A DNA stretch of 64,000 bases from Pelolinea submarina (GTDB lineage Bacteria; Chloroflexota; Anaerolineae; Anaerolineales; Anaerolineaceae): the NCBI RefSeq assembly GCF_003966975.1, contig NZ_AP018437.1, forward strand, positions 1,612,001-1,676,000, in the 5' to 3' direction. Below, one piece after another: positions 41,679 to 51,600 of the stretch; positions within the stretch are counted from its first letter, which is position 1; the number at the start of each line of letters is the position of its first letter. A program made the translations under genes and the position numbers. The notes below the pieces were generated by a model that was given only the letters and a program-made list of their open reading frames with translations, was not told the DNA's origin and ran no database searches.

Positions 41679-42005
41679 TTCTTTTACTCCATATTTTCTA
41701 ACTTAAATATTTCTCGCAGGTTCTCCAAGCAGCTATGCAAGTTGTTATGCAGAAATCCTGCGCCGATAGCAAAAGATTATCACCATTAAAAATGGCTGTC
41801 AAGATTTAAGGGCATAAATTGGATATGAAAAACTATACATTTATATAAATTAGAACGATATTTTGCATGTCCATTCAGTGAGAATAATCCACAGGTATAA
41901 TTCTTCAAAATAATTAATACGGTCGGGTTCATTTTTTTATAAAAAGACATAGGTGAATCCGTTGTTTCCTGAAGAATTTAGTAAATCGAAAGATGTTGCT
42001 CATCC
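41679..42005. other. Divergent intergenic region, csp leader plus mtaB upstream region
   Basis: Contains the csp leader (41679 to about 41770) and its promoter. The right half (41803-42005) is AT-rich and should hold the mtaB promoter, but I cannot fix one. A single near-match to a DnaA box (TAATCCACA, near 41886) is present and not clustered. Confidence 0.4.
41776..41802 (-). promoter_or_regulatory. Candidate promoter of the cold-shock gene
   Basis: On the minus strand, perfect TTGACA (41797-41802), 15 bases, GATAAT (41776-41781). The spacer is short by 1-2 bases, otherwise an excellent match. Confidence 0.6.
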
Positions 42006-43280
42006 ATGAAAGTATATTTTTACACAATCGGCTGCCGCTTGAACCAAAGCGAGATTGAACGCATGGCCGCACAGGCGCGTCTGAATGGGCACGAAGTTGT
42101 CCCGGAAGCCGCTCAGGCGGATGTGGTCATTATCAATACCTGCGCGGTGACCCTGGCTGCCAGCGCGGATTCACGCAAAAAAATTCGCCAGGCCGCGCGA
42201 CAGAGCACCGCACGCATTGTTACCACCGGCTGCTATGCCACCATCGCGCCTAAGGAGCTATTGGCAATCCCCGGTGTGTCGGTAAACTTCAACAATTTTG
42301 AAAAGGATGAAATTATCGACAGCGTTCTGGGCGGGAGCCCGGGGGGCGGTGTTTTCATCCCGCGGTTGGCGCTGCCCGGCAAACAGCACCGCACGCGCGC
42401 TTTCATTAAAGTACAGGACGGCTGTGATAACCTGTGCACTTTCTGCCTGACCCGCCTGGCGCGCGGCAGCTCCCGCTCACAGACGCAAGCCGATATTTAT
42501 GAGGATATCCGCTCCGCAATTGAGGGAGACGTGAAAGAAATAGTTCTGACCGGCGTAAACCTGGGTGCCTGGGGCCGGGATCTGGAAGGCTCACCGCGAC
42601 TGACATCATTAATAGAAGGAATCATCCGTGAATTTGCGCCTGCTCGGCTGCGCCTCTCTTCTCTGGAACCCTGGGACATTTCCAATGACTTCCTTGAAAT
42701 ACTCCGGCTGCCCGGTTTTTGCAGGCATTTACACTTACCCCTGCAATCCGGGGCCGAGCGGACGCTGAAGCGTATGGGACGCCGCAACACCCCTGCGGAC
42801 TTCTGCATTCTGGTGGAAAAAATTCGGGCAGTGGTGCCTGAGGTAGCCCTGACAACGGATATCATGGTCGGCTTTCCCGGAGAGACCGAGGCGGACTTTC
42901 AGGAAAGCCTGGCATTCGTGGAATCCATGCAATTCGCCGGCGGGCATGTATTCAGCTATTCGCTGCGGCCGGGTACCGCCGCCGAAAAGCTGCCTGACCG
43001 CGTCGGCGCCGCAGAAAAGAAGATCCGCAGCCAATCCATGCGGACAGTTTTCAATCTGGCTTCGGCGGCCTATCGAAATAAATTCATCGGCAGGACAGAA
43101 TCCGTATTATGGGAAAAGGCGGTTGAAGCTGGAACGAGCTGGAAGATGGAAGGATTAACAGACACATATTTACGCGTCAATACACAATCCGAACAGGATC
43201 TGCATAATCAGTTCTCCGATGTGGTGCTTCGCAAGGTAAGGGGACAAGAGATAACAGGAGTTATAAAACCAGAAAAATGA
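42006..43280 (+). CDS. mtaB: Threonylcarbamoyladenosine tRNA methylthiotransferase MtaB
   Basis: 424 residues. The UPF0004 domain has the three cluster-binding cysteines Cys10 (TIGCRLNQSE), Cys46 (INTCAVT) and Cys76 (TTGCYA). The radical SAM core has CDNLCTFC with Cys140, Cys144 and Cys147, and GEVVLTGVNLG-like VLTGVNLGAWGRD follows; a C-terminal TRAM-like region ends the protein. TIGCRLNQ, without the MiaB pattern GCQMN, marks MtaB. It adds a methylthio group to t6A37 of tRNAs reading ANN codons. Confidence 0.92.
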   Translation: MKVYFYTIGCRLNQSEIERMAAQARLNGHEVVPEAAQADVVIINTCAVTLAASADSRKKIRQAARQSTARIVTTGCYATIAPKELLAIPGVSVNFNNFEKDEIIDSVLGGSPGGGVFIPRLALPGKQHRTRAFIKVQDGCDNLCTFCLTRLARGSSRSQTQADIYEDIRSAIEGDVKEIVLTGVNLGAWGRDLEGSPRLTSLIEGIIREFAPARLRLSSLEPWDISNDFLEILRLPGFCRHLHLPLQSGAERTLKRMGRRNTPADFCILVEKIRAVVPEVALTTDIMVGFPGETEADFQESLAFVESMQFAGGHVFSYSLRPGTAAEKLPDRVGAAEKKIRSQSMRTVFNLASAAYRNKFIGRTESVLWEKAVEAGTSWKMEGLTDTYLRVNTQSEQDLHNQFSDVVLRKVRGQEITGVIKPEK

Positions 43281-43339
43281 TGTAAAATAGACAAGTTATT
43301 TGTCTGACAACTATTGCAAAATTATCCAGGAAATCAGTA

Positions 43340-43348
43340 TGGTATAAT
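43340..43348 (+). promoter_or_regulatory. Extended -10 promoter of the rpmH operon
   Basis: TGGTATAAT: a perfect TATAAT (43343-43348) with the TGn extension, 41 bases before rpmH. The -35 is weak, as usual for extended -10 promoters. Confidence 0.65.
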
Positions 43349-43388
43349 TTGCGAGCTATTTTAACAAGGTGATTGAGGTAATTAAGAA

Positions 43389-43559
43389 ATGCCAAAACGG
43401 ACTTATCAACCCAGAGTAAAACGTCGTGTAAGAGTACATGGATTTCGCAACCGTATGTCAACAGCGGATGGTCAAACTGTATTAAAGCGGCGCCGCGCAA
43501 AAGGTCGTTACCAGTTAACGGTCAAGCGCAATAATCATACAAAAAATACCCGCTGGTAA
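43389..43559 (+). CDS. rpmH: Ribosomal protein bL34
   Basis: 56 residues, easily missed because it is so short. It begins [20 protein letters not shown] and continues [20 protein letters not shown], the full bL34 signature. The usual protein ends about 45 residues in; here a basic tail ([15 protein letters not shown]) adds roughly ten residues. It sits in the normal order rpmH-rnpA-yidD, with a weak GAGG-like site (GATTGAGGTAATT) before the ATG. Confidence 0.95.
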   Translation: MPKRTYQPRVKRRVRVHGFRNRMSTADGQTVLKRRRAKGRYQLTVKRNNHTKNTRW

Positions 43560-43609
43560 GTAAGCGGTTATAGAATAATCTGCAATTTAATAACAAAACA
43601 GCAGGATGT

Positions 43610-43942
43610 GTGAAGCGAAAATTTCATCTTACCCATGCACGAGATATTCAACGGGTAAAGAGTAAAAATCAGACAGTTTATCACCGCCTATTAATTTTGG
43701 TATACGCGCAAAATGAACTGGACATATCCCGTACAGCAGTGGTTGCAAGCAAGAAAGTTGGCAACGCTGTTGTTCGCAATCGCGTTCGGCGCCGCATTTG
43801 GGCCGGGGTCGATGAGCTGTGGCCTGAAATAAAACCGGGATGGGATTTAATTTTCTATTCCCGCAGTGCTATTGTAGATGCGGATTATTCGGAAATATTA
43901 ATTGCAGTCAAACACCTGCTTGGACAAGCCGGTGTTATATAA
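43610..43942 (+). CDS. rnpA: Ribonuclease P protein component
   Basis: 110 residues, GTG start with AGGA upstream. The RNase P signature is AVVASKKVGNAVVRNRVRRR near 44-62, with an N-terminal FHLTHARDIQRV. It binds the catalytic RNA and pre-tRNA leaders. It follows rpmH by 50 bases. Confidence 0.95.
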   Translation: MKRKFHLTHARDIQRVKSKNQTVYHRLLILVYAQNELDISRTAVVASKKVGNAVVRNRVRRRIWAGVDELWPEIKPGWDLIFYSRSAIVDADYSEILIAVKHLLGQAGVI

Positions 43943-43957
43943 AACATAAAAAATTTC

Positions 43958-44239
43958 ATGCTAGCTGATAACGAATACCCTAATGAACCTGCATTAAGGG
44001 ATTTCAAGCTTACAGGGTTGAATTTTCCTCAGTATTTTCTGCTTGTCTGCATTCGATTCTATCAGCACACAATTTCCCGCGCACTCCCTGCAAACACTTG
44101 CCGGTTTTACCCCAGTTGTTCCCATTACGGATATCAAGCAATTTATAAACATGGATTTATCAAAGGCGCTTACTTAGCCATATCCCGTGTTTTGCGTTGT
44201 AACCCATTCAATCCGGGTGGGTATGATCCCGTACCATGA
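43958..44239 (+). CDS. yidD: Membrane protein insertion efficiency factor YidD
   Basis: 93 residues. Family core is intact: [32 protein letters not shown], then [17 protein letters not shown]. About 20 N-terminal residues precede the core, more than usual. It assists YidC-dependent insertion and lies in the classical rnpA-yidD-yidC order. Confidence 0.94.
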   Translation: MLADNEYPNEPALRDFKLTGLNFPQYFLLVCIRFYQHTISRALPANTCRFYPSCSHYGYQAIYKHGFIKGAYLAISRVLRCNPFNPGGYDPVP

Positions 44240-44269
44240 AAATACGAGACAGGATGAGAAGAGAGAAGA

Positions 44270-45394
44270 ATGAATAAAAAAATATTTAGTTTAATCATAC
44301 TTACATTAATATCAGCTGTATTAATTAGCGGGTGTACTACGAACTCCGCTGCCAGCGCTTCCAGTTGGCCGGGTATGATGCTTGATAACCAGACCGGTTA
44401 CCTTGCCTATGGAACCCAGGTGTATGCCCTGGATGTGAAAAATGGCAGCCTCTTATGGAAATACCCTGCAGAAGGCAGCTCCAAGAGTCAATTTTATGCG
44501 GCTCCTGAAGTAAGTGATAGTTTGGTTATTGTCGGCGATTACACCAATACGTTGTATGCGCTGGACAAGGAAAACGGTTTTGAGAAATGGCAATTCACGG
44601 ATGCCGAAGATCGTTACATCGCGTCCTCCTTGCTTAACAATGGAATTGTGTACGCGCCCAATACGGATTCTTATCTGTACGCGTTAGATGACAACGGCAA
44701 TTTGCTTTGGCGGTTCAAGGCCAACGGGCCTAATTGGAGCAAACCTTTAGCGGATGAAAATCACCTTTATCTAACCTCGATGGATCATTTCCTTTATGTC
44801 CTCAACCTGAATTATTCCGAGGCTGAATTGGCGGCTGATAAAGACGGCGGCAAGACGCTGGTCTCGGAGCCTGTCTGGAGCCTTGACCTGGGCACTGCAG
44901 TGGTATCCAACCCGGTTCTGGAAGACGGTATCTTGTATGTCGGTACCGTGGATGGTATTGTCTACGCTGTTGACCTGGAAAAACAATCCGTGGTTTGGAA
45001 ATATACCGTAGAGGATGAGATGGCTTCCATTTGGGGCACCCCCGTGCTGACCAGCGACGCGGTATTCTTCGGGGATGAAAACGGAAATTTGTACGCTGTT
45101 GATAAAAAGGATGGCAGTGCGCTTTGGCCTTCCCCATTCGAGACCGGGGCTTCCCTGATCTCCAGTGGAATCACCGTGGATGACAAGGCAGTGTTCGCAG
45201 CATCCGACGGGAAGATCTTCAGCATTGATTCCAGCAAGGAACCCAAAACATTGACCACTCTGGACGCGGTTATATATTCGCCGTTAGGTTTCGAAGATGG
45301 GAAAATCGTCGTTGTGCCGGCGTCAAGCGAAGCATTGGTTAAAGCAATTGACACCAATGGCAATGAAGTCTGGACTTATTTACCAACTAAGTAG
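44270..45394 (+). CDS. PQQ-like beta-propeller lipoprotein (BamB-like fold)
   Basis: 374 residues. Lipoprotein signal ending LISGC, Cys22. Repeated propeller blades with the PQQ pattern: VYALDVKNGSLLWKYP, LYALDKENGFEKWQF, LYALDDNGNLLWRF, VYAVDLEKQSVVWKY, LYAVDKKDGSALWPS. In Gram-negative bacteria such a lipoprotein (BamB) serves outer-membrane assembly; this organism shows no such machinery. Its place between yidD and yidC suggests a part in protein insertion or folding outside the membrane. That role is inference from position only. Confidence 0.88.
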   Translation: MNKKIFSLIILTLISAVLISGCTTNSAASASSWPGMMLDNQTGYLAYGTQVYALDVKNGSLLWKYPAEGSSKSQFYAAPEVSDSLVIVGDYTNTLYALDKENGFEKWQFTDAEDRYIASSLLNNGIVYAPNTDSYLYALDDNGNLLWRFKANGPNWSKPLADENHLYLTSMDHFLYVLNLNYSEAELAADKDGGKTLVSEPVWSLDLGTAVVSNPVLEDGILYVGTVDGIVYAVDLEKQSVVWKYTVEDEMASIWGTPVLTSDAVFFGDENGNLYAVDKKDGSALWPSPFETGASLISSGITVDDKAVFAASDGKIFSIDSSKEPKTLTTLDAVIYSPLGFEDGKIVVVPASSEALVKAIDTNGNEVWTYLPTK

Positions 45395-45409
45395 GAGTAG
45401 GATATAGCC

Positions 45410-46213
45410 ATGTGGGATACTATCATTATTAAACCGTTTATTGCCGGTCTTTTATTTATCTATGACATGATCGGTCAGAATTTCGGCATTGCGATCATTC
45501 TGTTTACCGTGGTGATCAAAGCCATTACACACCCCCTCACCGTTAAACAGATTAAGAGCAGTAAGGCCATGCAGGATCTGCAAACCGACAAAGATTGGTT
45601 GGAGATGCAGAAGAAGTATAAGAATGACCGCGATCGCCTGGCCCAGGAACAAATGAAGCTGTATAAAGAGAAAGGCATTAGTCCTTTCGCTTCCTGCTTA
45701 CCAACATTGATCCAGTTCCCCATTATCATCGGTCTTTATCAGAGCATTATTCAAACCATGGGTAACGCACCACTGCAGATGCTCAACCTGATTCCAAAGA
45801 TTACACCCTTGTTGTCGAACGTATTTTCGTTCCTGCCGGGGCTGCAGGAACCTATCAGCCTGATCCCACTTCAGAACCACTTCCTGTGGATGAATCTTGG
45901 TCAGCCTGAACGGGTCTACATTCCCGGAATATCCTTCGGCATCCCGCTTTTAGCGATTTTTGTGGTGATCACATCCTTCCTGCAGACAAAGTTGATGGCA
46001 ACGCCTTCCTCCGATCCTCAGTCTCAACAAATGACAGGAATGATGAATTTGTACATGCCTATTTTAATGGGTTGGTTTGCCTATTCCTTTGCATCCGGTT
46101 TGGCATTGTATTTTGTGGCGTCCAATGTCATCACCATCATCCAATATGCTGTCTTGGGCAAACTGAATTTCTCAAACCTTAAACGAAAAAAGAAAGTTGA
46201 GGTTGTAAAATGA
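45410..46213 (+). CDS. yidC: Membrane protein insertase YidC/Oxa1
   Basis: 267 residues, the short Gram-positive form without the large periplasmic domain. The Oxa1 core has FGIAIILFTVVIKAITHPLT, with the basic TVKQIKSSKAM loop, KYKNDRDRLAQEQMKLYKE, PFASCLPTLIQFPIIIGLY, and late helices with MPILMGWFAYSFASGLALYF. No lipoprotein Cys. It inserts membrane proteins with or without SecYEG. Its stop overlaps the jag start. Confidence 0.95.
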   Translation: MWDTIIIKPFIAGLLFIYDMIGQNFGIAIILFTVVIKAITHPLTVKQIKSSKAMQDLQTDKDWLEMQKKYKNDRDRLAQEQMKLYKEKGISPFASCLPTLIQFPIIIGLYQSIIQTMGNAPLQMLNLIPKITPLLSNVFSFLPGLQEPISLIPLQNHFLWMNLGQPERVYIPGISFGIPLLAIFVVITSFLQTKLMATPSSDPQSQQMTGMMNLYMPILMGWFAYSFASGLALYFVASNVITIIQYAVLGKLNFSNLKRKKKVEVVK

Positions 46214-46974
46214 TTCAGGATAACGCGATGGAAGATAAGAAGACGACTTTAGAAGTAATTGGACCATCGGTAGAAGACGCTATCGAAAGTGGGTTGGATC
46301 AGCTCGGCCTCCCGCGTGATGCTGTGGACGTGGAGGTGTTGGACCAGGGGCAAAGCGGATTTCTGGGGATTGGCAACCGTCAGGTGCGGGTGCGTCTGAC
46401 TCTGATTAACCATGAGGCGGAAGAAGAAAAAGCCGCCCCGGTTCAAGAAAAAGTTGCCCAAACTGATTTCGAGGATCCGGATGATTTGGACGATTTGGAA
46501 ATCGCCAAGCGTAAAGCCAAAGATATTGTCGAACACCTTTTAGAATCCATGCGCATTCAGGCAGGTGTCGCAGCTCGGATTTTGGAACCGGAAGATGACC
46601 GCGACCATCCCATGGTCTTGATTGAGGTCACCGGCAAGGATTTAAGCATTTTGATTGGCCGTCGGGCAGAAACATTGAACTCCCTGCAGTACATCACCAG
46701 CCTGGTGCTGAACCAGCAGGTAGGCCACTGGGTACCCCTGATGATTGATGTGCAGGGTTATCGTTTCCGCCGCGAACGCCAGCTGCGCCAATTGGCGCGG
46801 CGCCTGGCCGACCAGGTCATCCAGACCGGCCGTAAACAGGTGCTTGAACCCATGCCGGCCAATGAACGGCGTTTGATTCACCTGGAACTGCGCTACCATC
46901 CCTTTGTAACCACCGAAAGTGTGGGTGAAGAACCGAATCGACGAACCACCATCATCCTCAAACCCAAAGAATAG
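46210..46974 (+). CDS. jag: RNA-binding protein Jag/KhpB
   Basis: 254 residues. Jag_N domain (about 12-60: GPSVEDAIESGLDQLGLPRD, QSGFLGIG), an acidic linker, a KH domain with the LIGRRAETL GxxG loop near 151, and an R3H domain near 210-250 (LEPMPANERRLIHLEL). KhpB with KhpA binds many transcripts and affects cell division in Firmicutes. Translationally coupled to yidC (ATGA). Confidence 0.95.
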   Translation: MIQDNAMEDKKTTLEVIGPSVEDAIESGLDQLGLPRDAVDVEVLDQGQSGFLGIGNRQVRVRLTLINHEAEEEKAAPVQEKVAQTDFEDPDDLDDLEIAKRKAKDIVEHLLESMRIQAGVAARILEPEDDRDHPMVLIEVTGKDLSILIGRRAETLNSLQYITSLVLNQQVGHWVPLMIDVQGYRFRRERQLRQLARRLADQVIQTGRKQVLEPMPANERRLIHLELRYHPFVTTESVGEEPNRRTTIILKPKE

Positions 46975-47008
46975 AAACGCTTTGGAAAAAAAATAAATCT
47001 AAAAATGA

Positions 47009-47040
47009 ATGGAATTCCCTCGCGAGAGGGGTTCCATGTT
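47009..47040 (+). terminator. Hairpin after jag
   Basis: ATGGAATTCCCTC pairs with GAGGGGTTCCAT around GCGA, with one bulge; only GTTTAT follows, so termination may be partial. Confidence 0.6.
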
Positions 47041-47073
47041 TATAGATAGAAACTCATTTGTTGGAGGTATAAA

Positions 47074-48378
47074 ATGCGAGCGGTAGATATCATAATCAGA
47101 AAACGGGACCATTTTCAGCTGACCAAGGAAGAGATAAAGTTCTTTATTTCCGGCGTGGTGGATGGCTCCATCCCGGATTATCAGGCTTCCGCCTGGGCAA
47201 TGGCTGTGTTATTAAACGGTATGACCGATCAGGAAACGACCGAATTGACGCTGGCCATGGCAGAATCCGGCGAAACCCTGGATTTGTCGGAAATCGCTCC
47301 CATTGTGGTGGACAAACACTCCACCGGCGGCGTGGGCGACAAAGTTACGCTGGTTGTAACGCCCCTGGTGGCTTCCTGCGGTTTACCGGTAGGCAAGATG
47401 TCCGGCCGTGGATTGGGCTTCAGCGGTGGAACACTGGATAAACTGGATTCCATTCCCGGCTATCGTTCAGACTTATCCAAACAGGAGTTTTTAGACCAAT
47501 TAAAAGAATTCGGCTTTGTCCTGACCGGCCAATCGGCCGATCTGGCTCCGGCCGACCGCATTCTCTACAAATTGCGCGACGTCACAGGAACGGTGGACTC
47601 GCTGCCTTTAATCGCTTCATCCGTGATGAGTAAAAAAATCGCGGGCGGCGCCAATGCTATTGTCCTGGATGTAAAAGTAGGTAACGGCGCTTTTATGAAG
47701 ACCATTGAAGATGCCCGAAAATTAGCTGAAACCATGATTGCCATTGGAAAATTGAGCGGGCGCAAGGTGGAAGCCCTGCTTTCGGACATGAACCAGCCTT
47801 TGGGCGTGGCGGTCGGAAACGCGGTGGAATTGCGTGAAGCGATTGATACCCTGCATGACGGCGGTCCGGCAGATTTTCACGAACATTGTTTGGTGATCGC
47901 CAGCCACATGCTGCTGTTGGGCAAGAAAGTATCCACGTTGGATGAAGCGCGCGCCATGGCAGAGGACGCATTGAAGTCCGGCCGGGCATGGGAGGAATTC
48001 CGCGCGCTGGTCATCCGGCAGGGCGGGGACGTCAGCTTCATTGATCATCCGGAAAAGCTGCCTGGTGCCGCGGTTACATATGAGATGAAAGCGGAGCGTG
48101 ACGGTTTTATTGCGGAGCTGCGCGCACAGACTGTCGGCGAAACGGCTGTCTCGCTGGGCGCCGGCCGCGCGAAGAAAGAAGATTCCATTGACCTGGGAGT
48201 AGGCATGTACGTGCGTGTGAAGGTCGGCGATCAGGTTAAAAAAGGCGACGTGCTTTTCACCATCCTGGCCAAAAGCGAGGCGGACGCGCAAGCTGCTGCC
48301 AAACGGCTGGCTACCGGCATCCAATGGTCGGATAAACCGGTTGAACCGCTGCCTTTGTTTTATGCAACGAAAAGCTGA
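47074..48378 (+). CDS. pdp: Pyrimidine-nucleoside (thymidine) phosphorylase
   Basis: 434 residues. Family signature: VDKHSTGGVGDKVTLVV near 87-103 (phosphate binding), SGRGLGFSGGTLDKLDSIPG near 112-131, and SVMSKKIAGGANAIVLDVKVG near 186-206. The C-terminal PYNP domain ends with VKVGDQVKKGDVLFTI. It reversibly splits pyrimidine nucleosides into base and (deoxy)ribose-1-phosphate. Whether it is broad (Pdp) or thymidine-specific (DeoA) is not decided; a purine phosphorylase lies 6.6 kb downstream. GGAGG before the ATG. Confidence 0.93.
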   Translation: MRAVDIIIRKRDHFQLTKEEIKFFISGVVDGSIPDYQASAWAMAVLLNGMTDQETTELTLAMAESGETLDLSEIAPIVVDKHSTGGVGDKVTLVVTPLVASCGLPVGKMSGRGLGFSGGTLDKLDSIPGYRSDLSKQEFLDQLKEFGFVLTGQSADLAPADRILYKLRDVTGTVDSLPLIASSVMSKKIAGGANAIVLDVKVGNGAFMKTIEDARKLAETMIAIGKLSGRKVEALLSDMNQPLGVAVGNAVELREAIDTLHDGGPADFHEHCLVIASHMLLLGKKVSTLDEARAMAEDALKSGRAWEEFRALVIRQGGDVSFIDHPEKLPGAAVTYEMKAERDGFIAELRAQTVGETAVSLGAGRAKKEDSIDLGVGMYVRVKVGDQVKKGDVLFTILAKSEADAQAAAKRLATGIQWSDKPVEPLPLFYATKS

Positions 48379-48424
48379 GGTTTGATTTTTTATCCGGATT
48401 ATGGGATAATCGAATTTTGACAAA

Positions 48425-48690
48425 CGTTGATGGAGAAGAGTAGACCTGCCGGGTCTTCCCAGCGAATCGAGAATGGTGTGAGCTCGAAAAGGTAGGCCGG
48501 TTGAAAATCACTCCGGAGTTGTGCCCTGAACACCTTGCGGTAAGTAAGGAAACCGGGATTGCACCCGTTATTGTGCAGAAGGCAATGGAAGTTTATTGCC
48601 GGAATCAAGCGCCTGATTATCAGGAAGCGGGGTGGTACCGCGGGAATTAAATCTCGTCCCTGTATTTGGGACGAGATTATTTTTTTATTT
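48425..48690 (+). ncRNA. T-box riboswitch leader of ileS, isoleucine specifier
   Basis: The T-box consensus GGGTGGTACCGCGG is at about 48629-48643. It is preceded by a structured leader beginning GGAGAAGAGTAG (AG-rich Stem I 5' side near 48432) and followed by a terminator hairpin. On the 3' side of Stem I, TTGAAAATCACTCC puts ATC at 48507-48509 followed by A, matching the isoleucine codon expected in the specifier loop. Uncharged tRNA-Ile should pair there and with the T-box bulge (NCCA end), favour the antiterminator and raise ileS expression. Confidence 0.92.
48650..48686 (+). terminator. Regulated terminator of the ileS T-box
   Basis: AATCTCGTCCC (48650-48660), loop TGTATTT, GGGACGAGATT (48668-48678), then ATTTTTTTATTT. 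Located directly after the T-box sequence, as in transcription-attenuating T-boxes. Confidence 0.9.
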
Positions 48691-48699
48691 GGAGGTTGA

Positions 48700-51600
48700 A
48701 TGTTCAAACCTGTATCATCAAAACTCAATGCCAACCAGATGGAGCTGGAAGTCTTGGATTATTGGAAGAAGGAAGATATCTTCCACGCTTCCATCAAAAA
48801 CCGGGAAGGGAAGACGGAATACGTCTTCTATGAAGGCCCGCCGACTGCCAACGGCATGCCGGGTGTACACCACGTGCTGGCGCGCGTATTCAAAGATATT
48901 TTCCCGCGCTACCGTACCATGCAGGGTTATCACGTCATCCGCCGCGGCGGCTGGGATACCCACGGCCTGCCGGTTGAAATTGAGGTCGAGAAGAAACTGG
49001 GTTTCACCAACAAGCAGCAAATTGAAGATTACGGTATCGCTGAATTCAACCAGTTGTGCCGTGAATCCGCGTTTAAATATATTCAGGAATGGGAAAAGCT
49101 GACCGAGAGGATTGCCTTCTGGGTGGATCTGGATACGGCTTACATCACCTATAAAAATTCGTACATCGAATCCGTGTGGTGGATCCTGAAGAATTTCTGG
49201 GAAAAGGACCTGCTGTATCAGGGGTTTAAAGTTGTGCCTTACTGCCCGCGCTGCGGTACGCCACTTTCGGATCATGAGGTTTCCCTGGGTTATCGGGATG
49301 CCACTGACCCATCCGTTTATGTGCGCATGCCGCTGGTGGACGACCCCAGCACTTCACTGTTGGTCTGGACAACTACACCCTGGACGCTGCCCGGCAACGT
49401 GGCTATCGCCGCGCACCCGAATGTGGATTACGTGACGGTGGAACGCAAGGAAAGCAGCGGAGAAGGTACCGAGAAATTAATCCTGGCCAAATCGCAAATC
49501 GAGAGCATCTTCGGCGACGAAGAGGTAAAAATTGTCTCTGAATTCAAAGGCAAGCAGCTCAAAGGGAAGCGCTATCAACCGTTGTACACTTTCCTGCCGC
49601 CTGATAAACCGGCTTACCGGGTTGTATTGGCGGATTACGTTATCACTAATGAAGGTTCCGGCCTGGTGCATCAGGCGCCGGCGTTTGGCGCGGATGACAT
49701 GCAGACGGCCATTGATGAAGACCTGCCGATCCTGATGACAGTAGCGCCCAATGGCACTTTCATCCCCGAAGTCAAGCAGTGGGCCGGACGCTTTGTAAAA
49801 GATGCCGATCCATTTATCATCGAAGACCTGAACAACCGCGGTTTGCTTTTCAGGACGGTGCCAATTACGCATACCTATCCTTTCTGCTGGCGCTGCGATA
49901 CTCCGCTGTTGTACTATGCACGTCCCACCTGGTACATCCGCACCAGTGCCAAAAAGGATGACCTGGTTGCGAATAACCAGAAAGTAAACTGGTATCCCAA
50001 CCATATCAAGGACGGCCGCTTTGGCAATTGGCTGGCTAACAATATCGATTGGGCCTTAGGCCGCGAACGCTATTGGGGCACGCCGCTGCCGGTATGGGAA
50101 TGCGAAAGCTGCCATCACCAGGAATGTATCGGGTCTGTGCAGGAATTGTCCGAAAAGACCGGTAAAGACTTGAAAGGTCTGGATTTGCACCGCCCCTATG
50201 TGGATGAGGTGGAATATGCCTGCCCGAAGTGCGGCGAGACCATGCACCGCGTGCCGGAACTGATCGACGTATGGTTTGACTCCGGTTCCATGCCGGTGGC
50301 GCAGTGGCACTATCCCTTTGAAAATGAACAGGAATTCAAGGAACATTACCCGGCCGATTACATCTGCGAGGCGGTTGACCAAACCCGCGGCTGGTTCTAT
50401 TCGCTGCATGCTATTTCAACATTGTTATTTGACCAGCAGTGTTTCAAGAATGTGGTCTGCCTGGGTTTGATCCTGGACGGCGACGGGCAGAAAATGTCCA
50501 AGACGCGCGGTAATGTGGTCAGCCCGTGGGAGGTATTGGATAAACACGGTGCGGATGCCATGCGCTGGTATCTGTACACCGCCAGCCCCCCCGGACAGGA
50601 ACGCCGTTTCTCGGCCGACCTGGTCAATGAAGTGCTGCGCAGCTTTACCCTGACGTTGTGGAATACGTATTCCTTCTTTGTCACCTATGCCAACCTGGAT
50701 GGCTGGCAGCCGGGCAAAGCCGATAAGCCCCAGTACTCCAAGCTGGATGAATGGCTGTTGGCCGAATTGCATGGGTTGGTGCGGGATGTAACCACGGCTT
50801 ACGAGAATTATGATGTACTGGGTGCCACGCGCCCAATTGAAGGCTTTGTGGATCACTTATCCAATTGGTATTTACGCCGTTCAAGGCGGCGTTTCTGGAA
50901 GAGCGGTTCTGACGCCGATAAGGAAGCAGCTTATTCAACTTTGTATGAAGCGCTGGTGATGCTCAGCAAATTGCTGGCACCTTCAATGCCTTTCATCGCG
51001 GATGAAATGTACCGCAACCTGGTGGTCAACCTGGATCCGCAGGCGCCGAAATCCGTGCATTTGGCGGATTGGCCGAAGTTCAATGAGGGGCGCTTGAATG
51101 ACGAGCTGGTAGCGGATATGAACCTGGTCATGAAACTGGTATCGCTCGGTCATGCCGCCCGCAATAAATCGCAAATCAAAGTACGCCAACCCTTGCAGGA
51201 AGCCGCTTTCTCTGTCAGCAACATCCATGACAGTGCGGTAATCCATGAATACGCGGATTTGCTGCAGGATGAGCTGAATGTGAAGAGCGTGCGTGCACTC
51301 AGCGCGGCCAGCGAAGCTGCCGCTTATGAGCTGGTGCCGCTCCCCAAACAGCTTGGACAGAAATATAAGGACCAATTCCCGCTTATCCGGAAGGCAATTC
51401 TCGCGCTTGACCCGGAAAAAGCAGCCGGAATGCTGCTGAAAGGTGAAAACCTGAAAATTTCTGTAGATGGCGAAGACTTCGAGATACTGCCGGAAGAAGT
51501 GGAAGTCCGAATGCAAGCCAAGGAAGGTTTTGAAGTTGCTTCCGATGGCGCTTATATCGCGGCTTTGGTTACCACACTCACGGACGACCTGGTCAATGAA

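Noticed and set aside
43281-43388. Possible replication origin upstream of rpmH
   Set aside because: Only one near-match to a DnaA box, no dnaA gene and no AT-rich repeat array; the region is explained by the operon promoter.
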